Below, piece after piece: positions 18,781-27,803 of a stretch of 64,000 nucleotides of DNA. The DNA comes from Corticicoccus populi. GTDB taxonomy: Bacteria; Bacillota; Bacilli; Staphylococcales; Salinicoccaceae. Each line of letters opens with the position of its first letter. Within the stretch, counting starts at the first letter, position 1. Both the position numbers and the translations under genes were made by a program. The notes beneath the pieces were generated by a model. The model was not told where the DNA came from. It made no database searches and saw only the letters and a list, made by a program, of their open reading frames with translations. The stretch is from positions 496,001-560,000 of the forward strand of contig NZ_JBHUOQ010000001.1 in assembly GCF_042686195.1 (NCBI RefSeq), written 5' to 3'.

Positions 18781-19749
18781 TTATCTTTTTTTTACAATGT
18801 CTTTTACAATTTGAATACCATGGAACCTGCCGTTCTCTATGAATATTGTGTTGGCGTCATTGCCTGCTGCGATGACACCGGCAATATATAAATTGTCTAC
18901 ATTGGATTCCATCGTTTCTTTATCATGCTTCGGTGCTACACCGAATGCATTCGTATTGAGTTCAATTCCGAATGACTGCAGGAACCGGTAGTCAGGATGA
19001 TAGCCGATCATTGCAAAAACGAAATCATTCGGCACTTCGAAGGTTTTCCCGTCCTTTTCAAGTACGACATACTTGTCTTTAATATCTTTGACCTCTGTGT
19101 TGAAATGCATCGTAATCTGCTCATTTTTAACTAATGAATCAAATTGAGGCAGAACCCATGGTTTCACACTTTTTGAATAGGCATCCTGGCGGTATACGAC
19201 CGTCACCCCGGCACCGGCTTTTTCGAGTTCAATTGCTGCATCGACACTCGAATTTTTTCCGCCGATTACTAAAACATTCTGGTTGAAATAAGGATGTGCT
19301 TCTTTAAAATAATGGAATACTTTATCCTTTTTCTCACCCGGAATATCGAGTAAGTTCGGCTGCCCGTAGTAACCGGTGGCTACAATCAGATATTTACATT
19401 TGTACGTGTCTTTCGAAGTCTCAAGAACAAAGGAATCGTCTTCTTTTCTGCCGGAAGTGACTTCCTCATACGTATGAATATTTAAGTCGTAATGTTTAAC
19501 CACTTCCCTGTAATAAACTAAAGCCTGATTACGTTTTGGTTTATGGGCCTCAGTGATAAAAGGAAAATCTCCGATTGACAGTTTTTCACTTGATGAGAAG
19601 AATGTTTGATGTGTCGGATAATTATAAATCGCATCAACAACATTCCCTTTTTCTATTACTAAATAATCAATATTATTTTTTTTAAGTTCTATAGCAGCGC
19701 TGAGACCGCATGGCCCCGCGCCGATTACTATTGCTTCAACTGTTGTCAT
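18781..19749 (-). CDS. bdr: Bacillithiol disulfide reductase YpdA/Bdr
   Basis: FAD/NADPH oxidoreductase that reduces oxidised bacillithiol and recycles bacilliredoxins. The FAD-binding GAGPCG is at residues 10-15 and includes Cys14, the residue essential in Staphylococcus aureus YpdA. A second dinucleotide motif, VIGGKNSSVDAA, lies near residue 157. At 322 residues it is normal. A partner bacilliredoxin gene is at 42129-42566. It is 8 nt downstream of the ebpS-like gene. Confidence 0.93.
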   Translation of the reverse strand: MTTVEAIVIGAGPCGLSAAIELKKNNIDYLVIEKGNVVDAIYNYPTHQTFFSSSEKLSIGDFPFITEAHKPKRNQALVYYREVVKHYDLNIHTYEEVTSGRKEDDSFVLETSKDTYKCKYLIVATGYYGQPNLLDIPGEKKDKVFHYFKEAHPYFNQNVLVIGGKNSSVDAAIELEKAGAGVTVVYRQDAYSKSVKPWVLPQFDSLVKNEQITMHFNTEVKDIKDKYVVLEKDGKTFEVPNDFVFAMIGYHPDYRFLQSFGIELNTNAFGVAPKHDKETMESNVDNLYIAGVIAAGNDANTIFIENGRFHGIQIVKDIVKKR

Positions 19750-19757
19750 TTCTGCAC

Positions 19758-20888
19758 CTACTCTGGAATTACTATTGTTTGTCCGACTGATAAATCATTA
19801 CCGCTGATGCCGTTTGCATCCCTTATCTTTTGGACATTATCAGGGTTGCCGCTGCCGTAATATCTAATGGCAATTTGATATAGATTGTCTTCGCCCGTTA
19901 CTGTATGAGATGTACCACCTGATGGAACATCTTCAGATTCAACATCAACATCTGCATTTTCTTCTGTGTTTTCCTCTTCAGATGACTCTGAAGTACTCTC
20001 GTTTACGGATTCACTTTCTTCTGAAGTGTTTTCAGAAGAATCATTCGTTTCTTCTGTGTTTTCTCTGTCTTCTATAGCAGCACTGGCAGCTTCTTCCAGA
20101 GCTTCGGACTCTGCTTCACTAAATTCATGCTCTACATTTTCACTTGCAAGATCATCAGAGCTTTCAGAACTTTCTTCCGTATTATCTGCATTATCTGCTT
20201 CATCTGCAGAAGTGTCAGCATCTTCAGTTTCGTCTGCATTCTCATCTGAATTGTCATCCTGCGACTCAGCCATGCGGCGTTCCATTTCGAATCTCTGATC
20301 TTCAACTTCTTCATTCTCTTCATTACCTGCATCCGCAACTTCTTCCGTCTCATTTTCGGCATTTTCTCCGGCAATATCCATACCGTTATTTTCCGGCCAG
20401 AAGTTACTTGCGATCAGGACGAAGAGAATCACAGTAACAGGAACTAAAATAACACCGCCGATAATCATAGGCAGGAGGCTTCTCTTCCCTTCCTGCTTCT
20501 CTTTTTTGGGGGTTTCTTCAGACCCGGGGGACTCACCTTTTTGAGAGCGCATATCATTTATCTTTTCTTTAGTGGTATTCAGTTCAGAGCCGACACGTGA
20601 TTTATAGCTGGAAAATTTCCCCGCAAAAAACGCCTTGGATTTATCGACATTTTCTTTGGAAAATATTTTTTTAGCACCTGCTACAAATTCACTTTCCTTT
20701 TTTTCTTCTTTCTCCTTTTCTTTAAGTCGATCTTTTTCCTCACGCTCTTTATATTTGGCGCTTCGACTTAGAGAAGGTTCTTCTTTTTCTGCTTTCCCGT
20801 CTTTTTTAGGCTCTTTTTTTGATGCCGCTTTTTCTTTCGACTCCTGAGCACGTTTATGTTCTATTTCTTTGTAAAAATTATCCTTCAT
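19758..20888 (-). CDS. ebpS: EbpS-like LysM membrane protein
   Basis: A 376-residue protein with a highly charged Lys/Glu-rich N-terminal region (1-136), one membrane helix (137-162), a long acidic Asp/Glu/Ser/Asn linker of low complexity (about 170-320) and a C-terminal LysM domain (about 325-376). This is the architecture of the Staphylococcus aureus elastin-binding protein EbpS, though the elastin-binding role is not implied. LysM binds peptidoglycan, so the linker probably spans the cell wall. A GAGGAG site lies 8 nt before the ATG. It is co-directional with bdr. Confidence 0.82.
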   Translation of the reverse strand: MKDNFYKEIEHKRAQESKEKAASKKEPKKDGKAEKEEPSLSRSAKYKEREEKDRLKEKEKEEKKESEFVAGAKKIFSKENVDKSKAFFAGKFSSYKSRVGSELNTTKEKINDMRSQKGESPGSEETPKKEKQEGKRSLLPMIIGGVILVPVTVILFVLIASNFWPENNGMDIAGENAENETEEVADAGNEENEEVEDQRFEMERRMAESQDDNSDENADETEDADTSADEADNADNTEESSESSDDLASENVEHEFSEAESEALEEAASAAIEDRENTEETNDSSENTSEESESVNESTSESSEEENTEENADVDVESEDVPSGGTSHTVTGEDNLYQIAIRYYGSGNPDNVQKIRDANGISGNDLSVGQTIVIPE

Positions 20889-20998
20889 TAGAAATTCTCC
20901 TCAACAATCCAACTTATATTAATTATATTATGATTATCATATAAATTAAAGTCTTATACGCCGTAAGTTTGAATGTTATTACATTTGTGTGAATTTAT

Positions 20999-21320
<322 letters not shown>

Positions 21321-21321
21321 T

Positions 21322-21347
21322 AAAAAGAGGCCGCACGGCCTCTTTTT
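21322..21347. terminator. Bidirectional terminator between fer and ribU
   Basis: Stem AAAAAGAGGCC/GGCCTCTTTTT with a 4-nt loop (GCAC) and flanking A/T runs. It ends exactly at the ribU stop codon. Confidence 0.93.
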
Positions 21348-21899
21348 TTATAAATTTCTTAACTTAGGGAGTAATTTTAAGTAGATAATAAATCCAACAA
21401 CAGACACGAGAATTCCTTTTATAATATTAAAGGGGATAATCCCGGCAGTGATAATTACTCTTAAATTATTGATGATATCAGTCTGATCAATAATCATACC
21501 GTACATTGGCAGCAGTACAAAATAATTAAGTACAGCAAGCATTACAGTTAAAGCAGCAGTGCCGACGATAAAGCCGGTAATCAGTGCTTTTTTAGAAGGC
21601 CTTCTCATATAAATAAAATAAATCGGCAGTAAAAGTGAGAACGAAGCCAGCATATTCGCTATCGGACCAATGGGTTCACTGGCAGCGAGCAGCCCGTAAA
21701 TCACAATTTTAAATATAATTACAAGTGAACCAGCAGCGCCGCCGAAAAGCATAAAGGCGATAAATGCCGGGATATCTGAAAAATCAACGGTCAGATACGG
21801 CGGCAGAAACGGAATCGGGAATTTGATAAGCATAAGTATAAATGATAAAGAAGAAAGTATGCTGATGATAATTAATTTTCTCAAACGTTGTTTCTCCAT
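21348..21899 (-). CDS. ribU: Riboflavin ECF transporter substrate-binding subunit RibU
   Basis: Membrane S-component that binds riboflavin and works with a separate ECF energising module (not in this window). It has 183 residues and six membrane segments; the conserved segment VDFSDIPAFIAF (about residues 38-49) and the later ILNYFVLLPMYG match Bacillus RibU/YpaA. It starts only 12 nt after srrB, so there is no room for the FMN riboswitch that usually controls ribU; it is presumably co-transcribed with srrAB and perhaps resABC. Confidence 0.92.
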   Translation of the reverse strand: MEKQRLRKLIIISILSSLSFILMLIKFPIPFLPPYLTVDFSDIPAFIAFMLFGGAAGSLVIIFKIVIYGLLAASEPIGPIANMLASFSLLLPIYFIYMRRPSKKALITGFIVGTAALTVMLAVLNYFVLLPMYGMIIDQTDIINNLRVIITAGIIPFNIIKGILVSVVGFIIYLKLLPKLRNL

Positions 21900-21911
21900 A
21901 GTTTTCTCCTC

Positions 21912-23597
21912 CTACTGTTTAGGAAATTTGATAATAAATGTAGATCCGACACCAAATTCACTTTCAAGTTTGATGCTTCCTCCATGACTTTCAATGATGC
22001 TTTTGACAATGTACAAACCGAGGCCGGTACCGTGTTTTCCGCGTGTTCTGGATTCATCCACTTTATAAAATCTTTCAAAAATCCGGTTTTGATGCTCTTT
22101 TTTTATTCCTGTACCTGTGTCTGAAATAAGAATAGTGATATCATCTTCTATACTTACATCTATAGTAATAGAATCCCCGGGTGATGTATATCTTATTGCA
22201 TTATCAAGCAGGTTGTTCACCACATTTTCCATCTTATCATAATCAAAGTTGAAAATAACTGAGTCGTGAGGTGTATTTATATTAAGTGAAATGTCGTTTT
22301 CCTTAATATCATGCTTGAATTTAAAGGCAAGTTTTGAAAGCAGTGCCATGAAATCATTAGACGATTTATGAATCATGCCGCTTTCAGCTTCCATACGTGC
22401 GAGGCCGATTAATTCATTAACCATTTTATTCATTCTGTCAGATTCATCTTTAATGATACCGACCATCTCTTTAACCTCTTCCGGATCGGAAACGACATCA
22501 TCAAGCAGTGCTTCTGAGTAGCCGCTGAGCATAACCATTGGTGTTTTCAGTTCGTGGGACACATTGGCAATAAATTCAGAGCGCATTTTCTCCGTATTTA
22601 CTTCCTGGGTGATATTTCTGATTAATATGATGACACCATATGATGAATCTGTGATTTCAACCGGTGTGTAGGACAGTTGATAGTGATCTGAGTCTAATTC
22701 AATCCGCTCAATATGGCCTGACTTCTCTGTCATTACTTCCCGGACATTATCCTGTACTAAAGGTGCCTCTTCAGGATAAGATTTTAAATTTTCATACATT
22801 TCAGCGCCCTTTTGATTAGAGTACAGAAGTTCGAATGAATCATTAAAGTAAAGAACACCTTCATCCATGGAGTTGAAGATTTGTTCCCTCAGGTTTCGTT
22901 CGTGGACGACCATCGCAATATTTTTTTCAATATCATCATTCATTTTATTAAATGCGAGGGTCAATTCCCCGATTTCATCTCTGCTCAGAACTTCTAATTT
23001 ATTGTATGTACCTTGTGCAGTTTTGAAAGATGAACGCTTCAAATTTATCAATGGACGCGTAATTCTGCTGATTAAAAAGAAGGCGAAAAATGTAGTCAGT
23101 ATGAAAATAATACCGCCGCTGATAATTGTAATTAATGTAATGCCTATTATAGATTCATTAATGACTTCAAGATCCCGGTACTTAATAATTACCGGAGAAT
23201 CATCCAGAAACGTATCCAAATATGAGATTTTAACCATATACGAATGATCAAAAATATCATCGATAATGACAGTCGTTTCCCTCGTATCGAGCTGCCTTAC
23301 ATAATTTTGAATTTCCTGTTCAATCTGATTTGTCGGGGTGATTGTTCGGTTGTCAGTGTAAAGAATCAGGTTATCTTCATGAAGCAGCTGTACTGAATCG
23401 AGCCCGTCTACATCATGCTCTCTCAAAATTAGTTCCTCTACACGGTGTAAATCTTCTTCAAGTATTGATTCGGTTGAGTTCAGCACATAGTTTCTAAAAT
23501 AAAAGCTTAAAATGATTGTTAATATAATTAAAACTGCAGTTACCATCAGTATGATGGTGAACCACAGTTTTGTAACGACACTGTTGAAAAATTTCAT
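21912..23597 (-). CDS. srrB: Respiratory sensor histidine kinase SrrB/ResE
   Basis: Membrane histidine kinase of 561 residues: helix 1 (about 10-33), extracytoplasmic loop, helix 2 (about 150-177), HAMP (178-232), PAS (about 235-330), HisKA with phospho-acceptor H348 in VSHELKTP, and ATPase domain with N-box NNLLDNA, DTGTG (493-497) and GTGLGL. It pairs with SrrA and controls respiratory and anaerobic genes. There is no cysteine anywhere in the protein, unlike Staphylococcus aureus SrrB. The start overlaps the srrA stop by 4 nt. Confidence 0.93.
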   Translation of the reverse strand: MKFFNSVVTKLWFTIILMVTAVLIILTIILSFYFRNYVLNSTESILEEDLHRVEELILREHDVDGLDSVQLLHEDNLILYTDNRTITPTNQIEQEIQNYVRQLDTRETTVIIDDIFDHSYMVKISYLDTFLDDSPVIIKYRDLEVINESIIGITLITIISGGIIFILTTFFAFFLISRITRPLINLKRSSFKTAQGTYNKLEVLSRDEIGELTLAFNKMNDDIEKNIAMVVHERNLREQIFNSMDEGVLYFNDSFELLYSNQKGAEMYENLKSYPEEAPLVQDNVREVMTEKSGHIERIELDSDHYQLSYTPVEITDSSYGVIILIRNITQEVNTEKMRSEFIANVSHELKTPMVMLSGYSEALLDDVVSDPEEVKEMVGIIKDESDRMNKMVNELIGLARMEAESGMIHKSSNDFMALLSKLAFKFKHDIKENDISLNINTPHDSVIFNFDYDKMENVVNNLLDNAIRYTSPGDSITIDVSIEDDITILISDTGTGIKKEHQNRIFERFYKVDESRTRGKHGTGLGLYIVKSIIESHGGSIKLESEFGVGSTFIIKFPKQ

Positions 23598-24304
23598 GAT
23601 TCATTAACCTCAAATTTATAACCGATACCCCAGACTGTATGAATCATACGGCTCGCCTCCGGTGAGACCTTATTGAGTTTTTCTCTAAGCCGTTTAACAT
23701 GAGTATCCACTGTTCTTAAATCCCCGTAGAAGTCATAGTGCCAAACTTCTTTCAATAATTCCTCACGTTCAAAAACCTTATCCGGACTTTTAGCAAGAAA
23801 CAGCAGCAGCTCATATTCTTTAGGTGTCAAATTAACTCGTTTATCATCTGCAATGACCCGGTGCGCATCGTTGTCTATAACTAAATGATCATAGACAATG
23901 ACATCTTTCGCTGTCGCATCTTTTTCTATAAATGCTGTTTCTGATGAGCGTCTTAAAATTGCTTTGACACGTAAAACCACTTCTCTTGGGGAGAAAGGTT
24001 TTACGATGTAGTCATCCGCTCCGACTTCAAACCCTTCAACACGATTATTTTCTTCGCCTTTTGCCGTCAGCATAATAATCGGTGTGGATTTTTCTTTTCT
24101 GAGACTTTTAGCAACTTCAATGCCGTCAAGTTCAGGCATCATAAGGTCAAGCAGTATACAGTTGAACTCTTCATTTAAAGCAAGTTCAAGCGCCTGTTTT
24201 CCATTTTCAGCTTCAGTAATTTCATAATTTTCACGAGCCAAATACATATTGAGCAGTTTGCGGATACGTTCTTCATCATCCACAATTAATATTTTTTCTG
24301 TCAT
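23594..24304 (-). CDS. srrA: Respiratory response regulator SrrA/ResD
   Basis: OmpR-family response regulator of 236 residues: receiver domain with phospho-acceptor D53 (LLDLMMPELDG) and the conserved Lys in VKPF, then a winged-helix DNA-binding domain (about 135-232). The position after resABC matches resD in Bacillus and srrA in Staphylococcus. It probably activates resABC, qcr and cytochrome genes under low oxygen (known for the family, inferred here). It overlaps srrB and starts 18 nt after resC. Confidence 0.95.
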   Translation of the reverse strand: MTEKILIVDDEERIRKLLNMYLARENYEITEAENGKQALELALNEEFNCILLDLMMPELDGIEVAKSLRKEKSTPIIMLTAKGEENNRVEGFEVGADDYIVKPFSPREVVLRVKAILRRSSETAFIEKDATAKDVIVYDHLVIDNDAHRVIADDKRVNLTPKEYELLLFLAKSPDKVFEREELLKEVWHYDFYGDLRTVDTHVKRLREKLNKVSPEASRMIHTVWGIGYKFEVNES

Positions 24305-24322
24305 TATAACCCTCTTTTCATA

Positions 24323-25522
24323 TTATGCGTATGAATGAAGACCTGCAACGATTAAGTTAATCGCGATTAAATTAAATATGATAAGCAGGAAGCCGATAAC
24401 AGCAAGCCATGCGGATTTCTCGCCTTCATATCCCCTGTTCAAACGTAAATGCAGGAAAATAGTATAAAACATAAATGTGATAAATGCCCATGTTTCTTTA
24501 GGGTCCCAGCCCCAGAATCTGCTCCATGCGATCTGTGCCCAGATTGCAGCAAAGAATATTCCGCCGAGTGCAAATATCGGGAATCCGATAATGACTGAAC
24601 GATAACCAATTTCATCCATCAAGTGTAAATCCGCTTTATTGGATAAAGGTTTTAACAGGGCAATGATTCGTTTTCTAAGAATCAGGCGGATAATACCATA
24701 TACGATTACCCCAAGTATAATCGACCATACGACAGTGTTCAATGATTGTGCATTGATAATCGGAGGCAGGTCGATTCCTGTATGGAAGTGCTCAGTAGGT
24801 TCATAATTATTTTCCCCTGCATTTTCGACAGCAACAGCATCCTGATAGTTTACAAGACTCGGCAGATGATACTCTGCAACAACGTTTTGTCCCTGCTGGT
24901 CAGTGTAGTAGAATTCATCATTGTATCCGACAATTCCCTGCATGACAACAGTCGTAGCGATGTATACCAGAATAGTTACAATCAATGCCATAATCATTTC
25001 GAGTGCAGATGCACGTTTTGATTTTTCGTCGGCAGGTATTGCTTTTAAGAGATAAATTAAACCGGCAACAGCACTCATTGAGAGAATACCGTAGGACAAT
25101 GTCACTGTAATAACATGTATCGCAAGCCAGCTGCTCTGCAGTGCAGGTATCAGTGGTGCTGCATCTGTAGAGAAGAGACTTCCGTATCCGATTAACAGAA
25201 GAGACAGCGGAATCGCAAATACACCGATAATTTTAGTCTTAAAATAAAAATAGGTGACTAAAAATCCGCCGATCATCATAATAGAGAACGTTGCGATAAA
25301 TTCATACATGTTTGAAACAGGCGCATGACCGGTCGCAGTCCATCTCAAAACGAAATACAGTACCTGAAAAATGAAAGCAACTATAATCATTGTGATTGCA
25401 ATTTTTTCAGGTTTTTTACTTCTGGCTTTGAAGCTTATTCCCAGCGGCACAAGTGACACCAGGAGAAGCAGGAAAGCGGTATATAAAAGCCAGTCGCTGG
25501 CTGATAGAAATATTGAATCCAT
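24323..25522 (-). CDS. resC: Cytochrome c biogenesis protein ResC (CcsB/CcsA type)
   Basis: Polytopic membrane protein of 399 residues from the system II cytochrome c maturation pathway, which carries heme across the membrane and ligates it to apocytochrome c. The tryptophan-rich heme-handling motif WGWDPKETW is at 337-345, flanked by membrane segments with conserved His. It acts as a complex with ResB, whose gene lies 7 nt upstream. One client is probably QcrC. Confidence 0.95.
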   Translation of the reverse strand: MDSIFLSASDWLLYTAFLLLLVSLVPLGISFKARSKKPEKIAITMIIVAFIFQVLYFVLRWTATGHAPVSNMYEFIATFSIMMIGGFLVTYFYFKTKIIGVFAIPLSLLLIGYGSLFSTDAAPLIPALQSSWLAIHVITVTLSYGILSMSAVAGLIYLLKAIPADEKSKRASALEMIMALIVTILVYIATTVVMQGIVGYNDEFYYTDQQGQNVVAEYHLPSLVNYQDAVAVENAGENNYEPTEHFHTGIDLPPIINAQSLNTVVWSIILGVIVYGIIRLILRKRIIALLKPLSNKADLHLMDEIGYRSVIIGFPIFALGGIFFAAIWAQIAWSRFWGWDPKETWAFITFMFYTIFLHLRLNRGYEGEKSAWLAVIGFLLIIFNLIAINLIVAGLHSYA

Positions 25523-25529
25523 TTGTTAA

Positions 25530-27167
25530 CTACTCCTTACCCTCTTTATTATTTTCTTCTTCCTCAACTTTATCGTGAACCTCATTATAGTTATTTTCAG
25601 TAAGCGCAGTATTCAGATCTTTCTTCAATCCAAAATAGTTCTTATTTGTATGCGCACTTAATATAAAGCCGTCTTCAGCATTAATCCAGATTCTTCTGTG
25701 ATTGACATAAGAACCAATGAAGAGTCCGATAAGGAAGATGATAAACCCTGTTGCAATGATCGGGATGGTTACATCCTTTTTCAAAGTTAATACTGAAGCC
25801 ATATGGTTCTCTGCTTCAACAAAGCGTATGGAGTATTCATTACCTTCAGTAATTTCGTTTGAATTCATAATCTGGAGCAGACTGAGTTCGGATTGTTCGC
25901 CGTCAGTGACTTCAAAAACAAAAGCAGGATTTCTTGCAACAGGTGTTTCGGAAATCAATGTGCCGTTTTCTCCAATTTCCAGAAAGTCCGGTGCAAATGC
26001 ACGCATTTTTATTTCGAAGCCGTCGCCGACATCGTAACTGTCTTCTGTATTATCAAGATCTACAGTAAACTGCTCACCGACATCATTACCCTCTGAATCT
26101 TCAAGTCTGAATGTCATGGACTTCATCTGTGAATCATCATAACTTGACTGATACAGTTCAAAGTTTTCAAATCGGAAAGGATGGTTCACACGGATACTGT
26201 CTTCAGCAATTTCAACTAAGTCCGGTGAAGCACCGACAACATCGTTATTTTGATTTTCATAAAATGTAATATCCGTCTGGAAATTACTGATGATCATTTC
26301 ATTCGACTGCTGCAGTGTTTCATCGAACACTGTACCGCTGTCTTCATCATAAGTATCCAGAGTAAAACCATTATTTTCTACATAATACTGACCGTCAGTT
26401 TCCGGTACCTGGGCAGTCTCGCCTTCTTGTATGTATATGATTTCATCAATGTACATATCCGGAAAGAATCTGAGCATGCTGCCGATTAATAAAATAATCA
26501 GTCCGGTGTGGTTGATATAAGGTCCCCACCTCGACAGCCGCCCTTTCTCAAGAAGATGATGGTTTCCGTCACTGCGTATTTTATATCGCTTATTTTTTAA
26601 AGACTGAAGTACTGCGTCAACATTTGAACGATCAGTATCTTCGAAAGTGACACGCTGTCTTTTAAAATATGACGGGTGTTTTTTGACTCTTTGATTTTTC
26701 AATGATTTATACAGCGGAATGCCTCTGTCAATGGATGCTGCGATAATAGACAAAGCAAGCATACCGTTCATTAATATGAACCACCAGGAAGAGTATAAAT
26801 TGTGGAATCCGAGTTCATAGTACAATCGTCCGAGAGTACCGTAATTTTCATCGTAGTAGTCGGCAGGGTTAACACCTATAGGAATAAAATATTCCTGAGG
26901 GAAAATTGTGCCGACTGCAGCAGCAATCGCAATCAATAAGATAATGGTCACACCGACTTTAATCGATGTAAAGAAAATCCATATTTTATCAAAAATACTT
27001 TTAGAACGTGTTTTTGAGCGGATGGCACTGCCGTCATAACGCATGACATCTTTTATTTTTTTCTTATCATAATCACTGTTAATCATCTTACCGCATGATT
27101 GACACAGCTGTGTACCGGGCGGATTGACATGTCCGCACGATTCACATTTGATTTCTTTCAGTTCCAT
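25530..27167 (-). CDS. resB: Cytochrome c biogenesis protein ResB
   Basis: Partner of ResC in cytochrome c heme ligation, 545 residues. Three membrane helices lie in the first ~230 residues, then a large extracytoplasmic domain and a last helix near 465-485. The N-terminus holds a predicted zinc ribbon (C8, C11, C22, C25) before the first helix, also seen in Bacillus ResB; its purpose is unknown. Located 11 nt after resA and 7 nt before resC. Confidence 0.95.
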   Translation of the reverse strand: MELKEIKCESCGHVNPPGTQLCQSCGKMINSDYDKKKIKDVMRYDGSAIRSKTRSKSIFDKIWIFFTSIKVGVTIILLIAIAAAVGTIFPQEYFIPIGVNPADYYDENYGTLGRLYYELGFHNLYSSWWFILMNGMLALSIIAASIDRGIPLYKSLKNQRVKKHPSYFKRQRVTFEDTDRSNVDAVLQSLKNKRYKIRSDGNHHLLEKGRLSRWGPYINHTGLIILLIGSMLRFFPDMYIDEIIYIQEGETAQVPETDGQYYVENNGFTLDTYDEDSGTVFDETLQQSNEMIISNFQTDITFYENQNNDVVGASPDLVEIAEDSIRVNHPFRFENFELYQSSYDDSQMKSMTFRLEDSEGNDVGEQFTVDLDNTEDSYDVGDGFEIKMRAFAPDFLEIGENGTLISETPVARNPAFVFEVTDGEQSELSLLQIMNSNEITEGNEYSIRFVEAENHMASVLTLKKDVTIPIIATGFIIFLIGLFIGSYVNHRRIWINAEDGFILSAHTNKNYFGLKKDLNTALTENNYNEVHDKVEEEENNKEGKE

Positions 27168-27178
27168 TAAATCTCACC

Positions 27179-27709
27179 CTATTCTGAAGCTTCTTTAATA
27201 AATTCCCGGATATCTTCCTCAGTCAACTGATATTCCTGTTTTTTAACAACTGTGCCCTCTGAATCAATGGCCACAGTTGTTGGTAAAGGACCGATTTGAT
27301 ACGCACTGACGACATCTCTGTTTTGATCAAGTGCAATCGGGAATGTTAAATCAACCGGAAGACCGGATAAGAATTGGTTAATCTGCTGCGGACCTTCTGC
27401 TACATTGACAGCAATGATCTCTACATCTTCATGGCCTTCGGAATATATATTTTGAAGGTCAGGCATTTCTTCACGGCAAGGTTTACACCAGGTGCCCCAG
27501 AAATTTAAAATGACCCCTTTATCACCGAGTACTTCCGATAACTGCAGTTCTTCACCATCAAGTGTTTCAAGTTGGAAATCAACTGCCTCGTCACCGACAG
27601 CAACAGTCTGATTATCAGAAGTCAGATTAAACCATAATGTAAGACCGATAAGAACTAATACAACAACAATAATAATAATTCTCATTAAATTTCTCGTTTG
27701 TTTCTTCAA
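27179..27709 (-). CDS. resA: Thiol-disulfide oxidoreductase ResA
   Basis: Membrane-anchored thioredoxin-fold protein facing outward, which reduces the cysteines of apocytochrome c before heme attachment. One N-terminal helix (about 10-28) and the active site WCKPC (C75, C78). Bacillus ResA has CEPC, so Lys replaces Glu between the cysteines. The start is a TTG at 27709 with an AAGGTG ribosome binding site; the downstream ATG at codon 9 lacks one. First gene of resABC-srrAB-ribU. Confidence 0.93.
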   Translation of the reverse strand: MKKQTRNLMRIIIIVVVLVLIGLTLWFNLTSDNQTVAVGDEAVDFQLETLDGEELQLSEVLGDKGVILNFWGTWCKPCREEMPDLQNIYSEGHEDVEIIAVNVAEGPQQINQFLSGLPVDLTFPIALDQNRDVVSAYQIGPLPTTVAIDSEGTVVKKQEYQLTEEDIREFIKEASE

Positions 27710-27745
27710 TCTGTATCACACCTTTTTTCAGCCATTCATTCAATA

Positions 27746-27790
27746 ATTATATCATTTAATAAAAATCACCGATATGACAGTATTATGACA
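27746..27790 (-). promoter_or_regulatory. resA promoter region with tandem repeats
   Basis: A -10 box TATAAT on the minus strand (27746-27751) without a convincing -35 box. Just upstream are two direct copies of TGTCATA (27784-27790 and 27773-27779) spaced 11 bp, the arrangement bound by OmpR-family regulators such as SrrA. Activator dependence is inferred. Confidence 0.5.
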
Positions 27791-27803
27791 CTTTAATGAT
27801 GAA

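Noticed and set aside
19966..20437. Several open frames in the low-complexity part of the ebpS-like gene
   Set aside because: The Asp/Glu/Ser repeats create open frames in other readings (Ser/Leu-rich or His/Gln-rich), with no starts supported by ribosome binding sites.
21900..21911. FMN riboswitch expected upstream of ribU
   Set aside because: The gap to srrB is only 12 nt and the flanking sequence is srrB coding DNA; no RFN element can fit.
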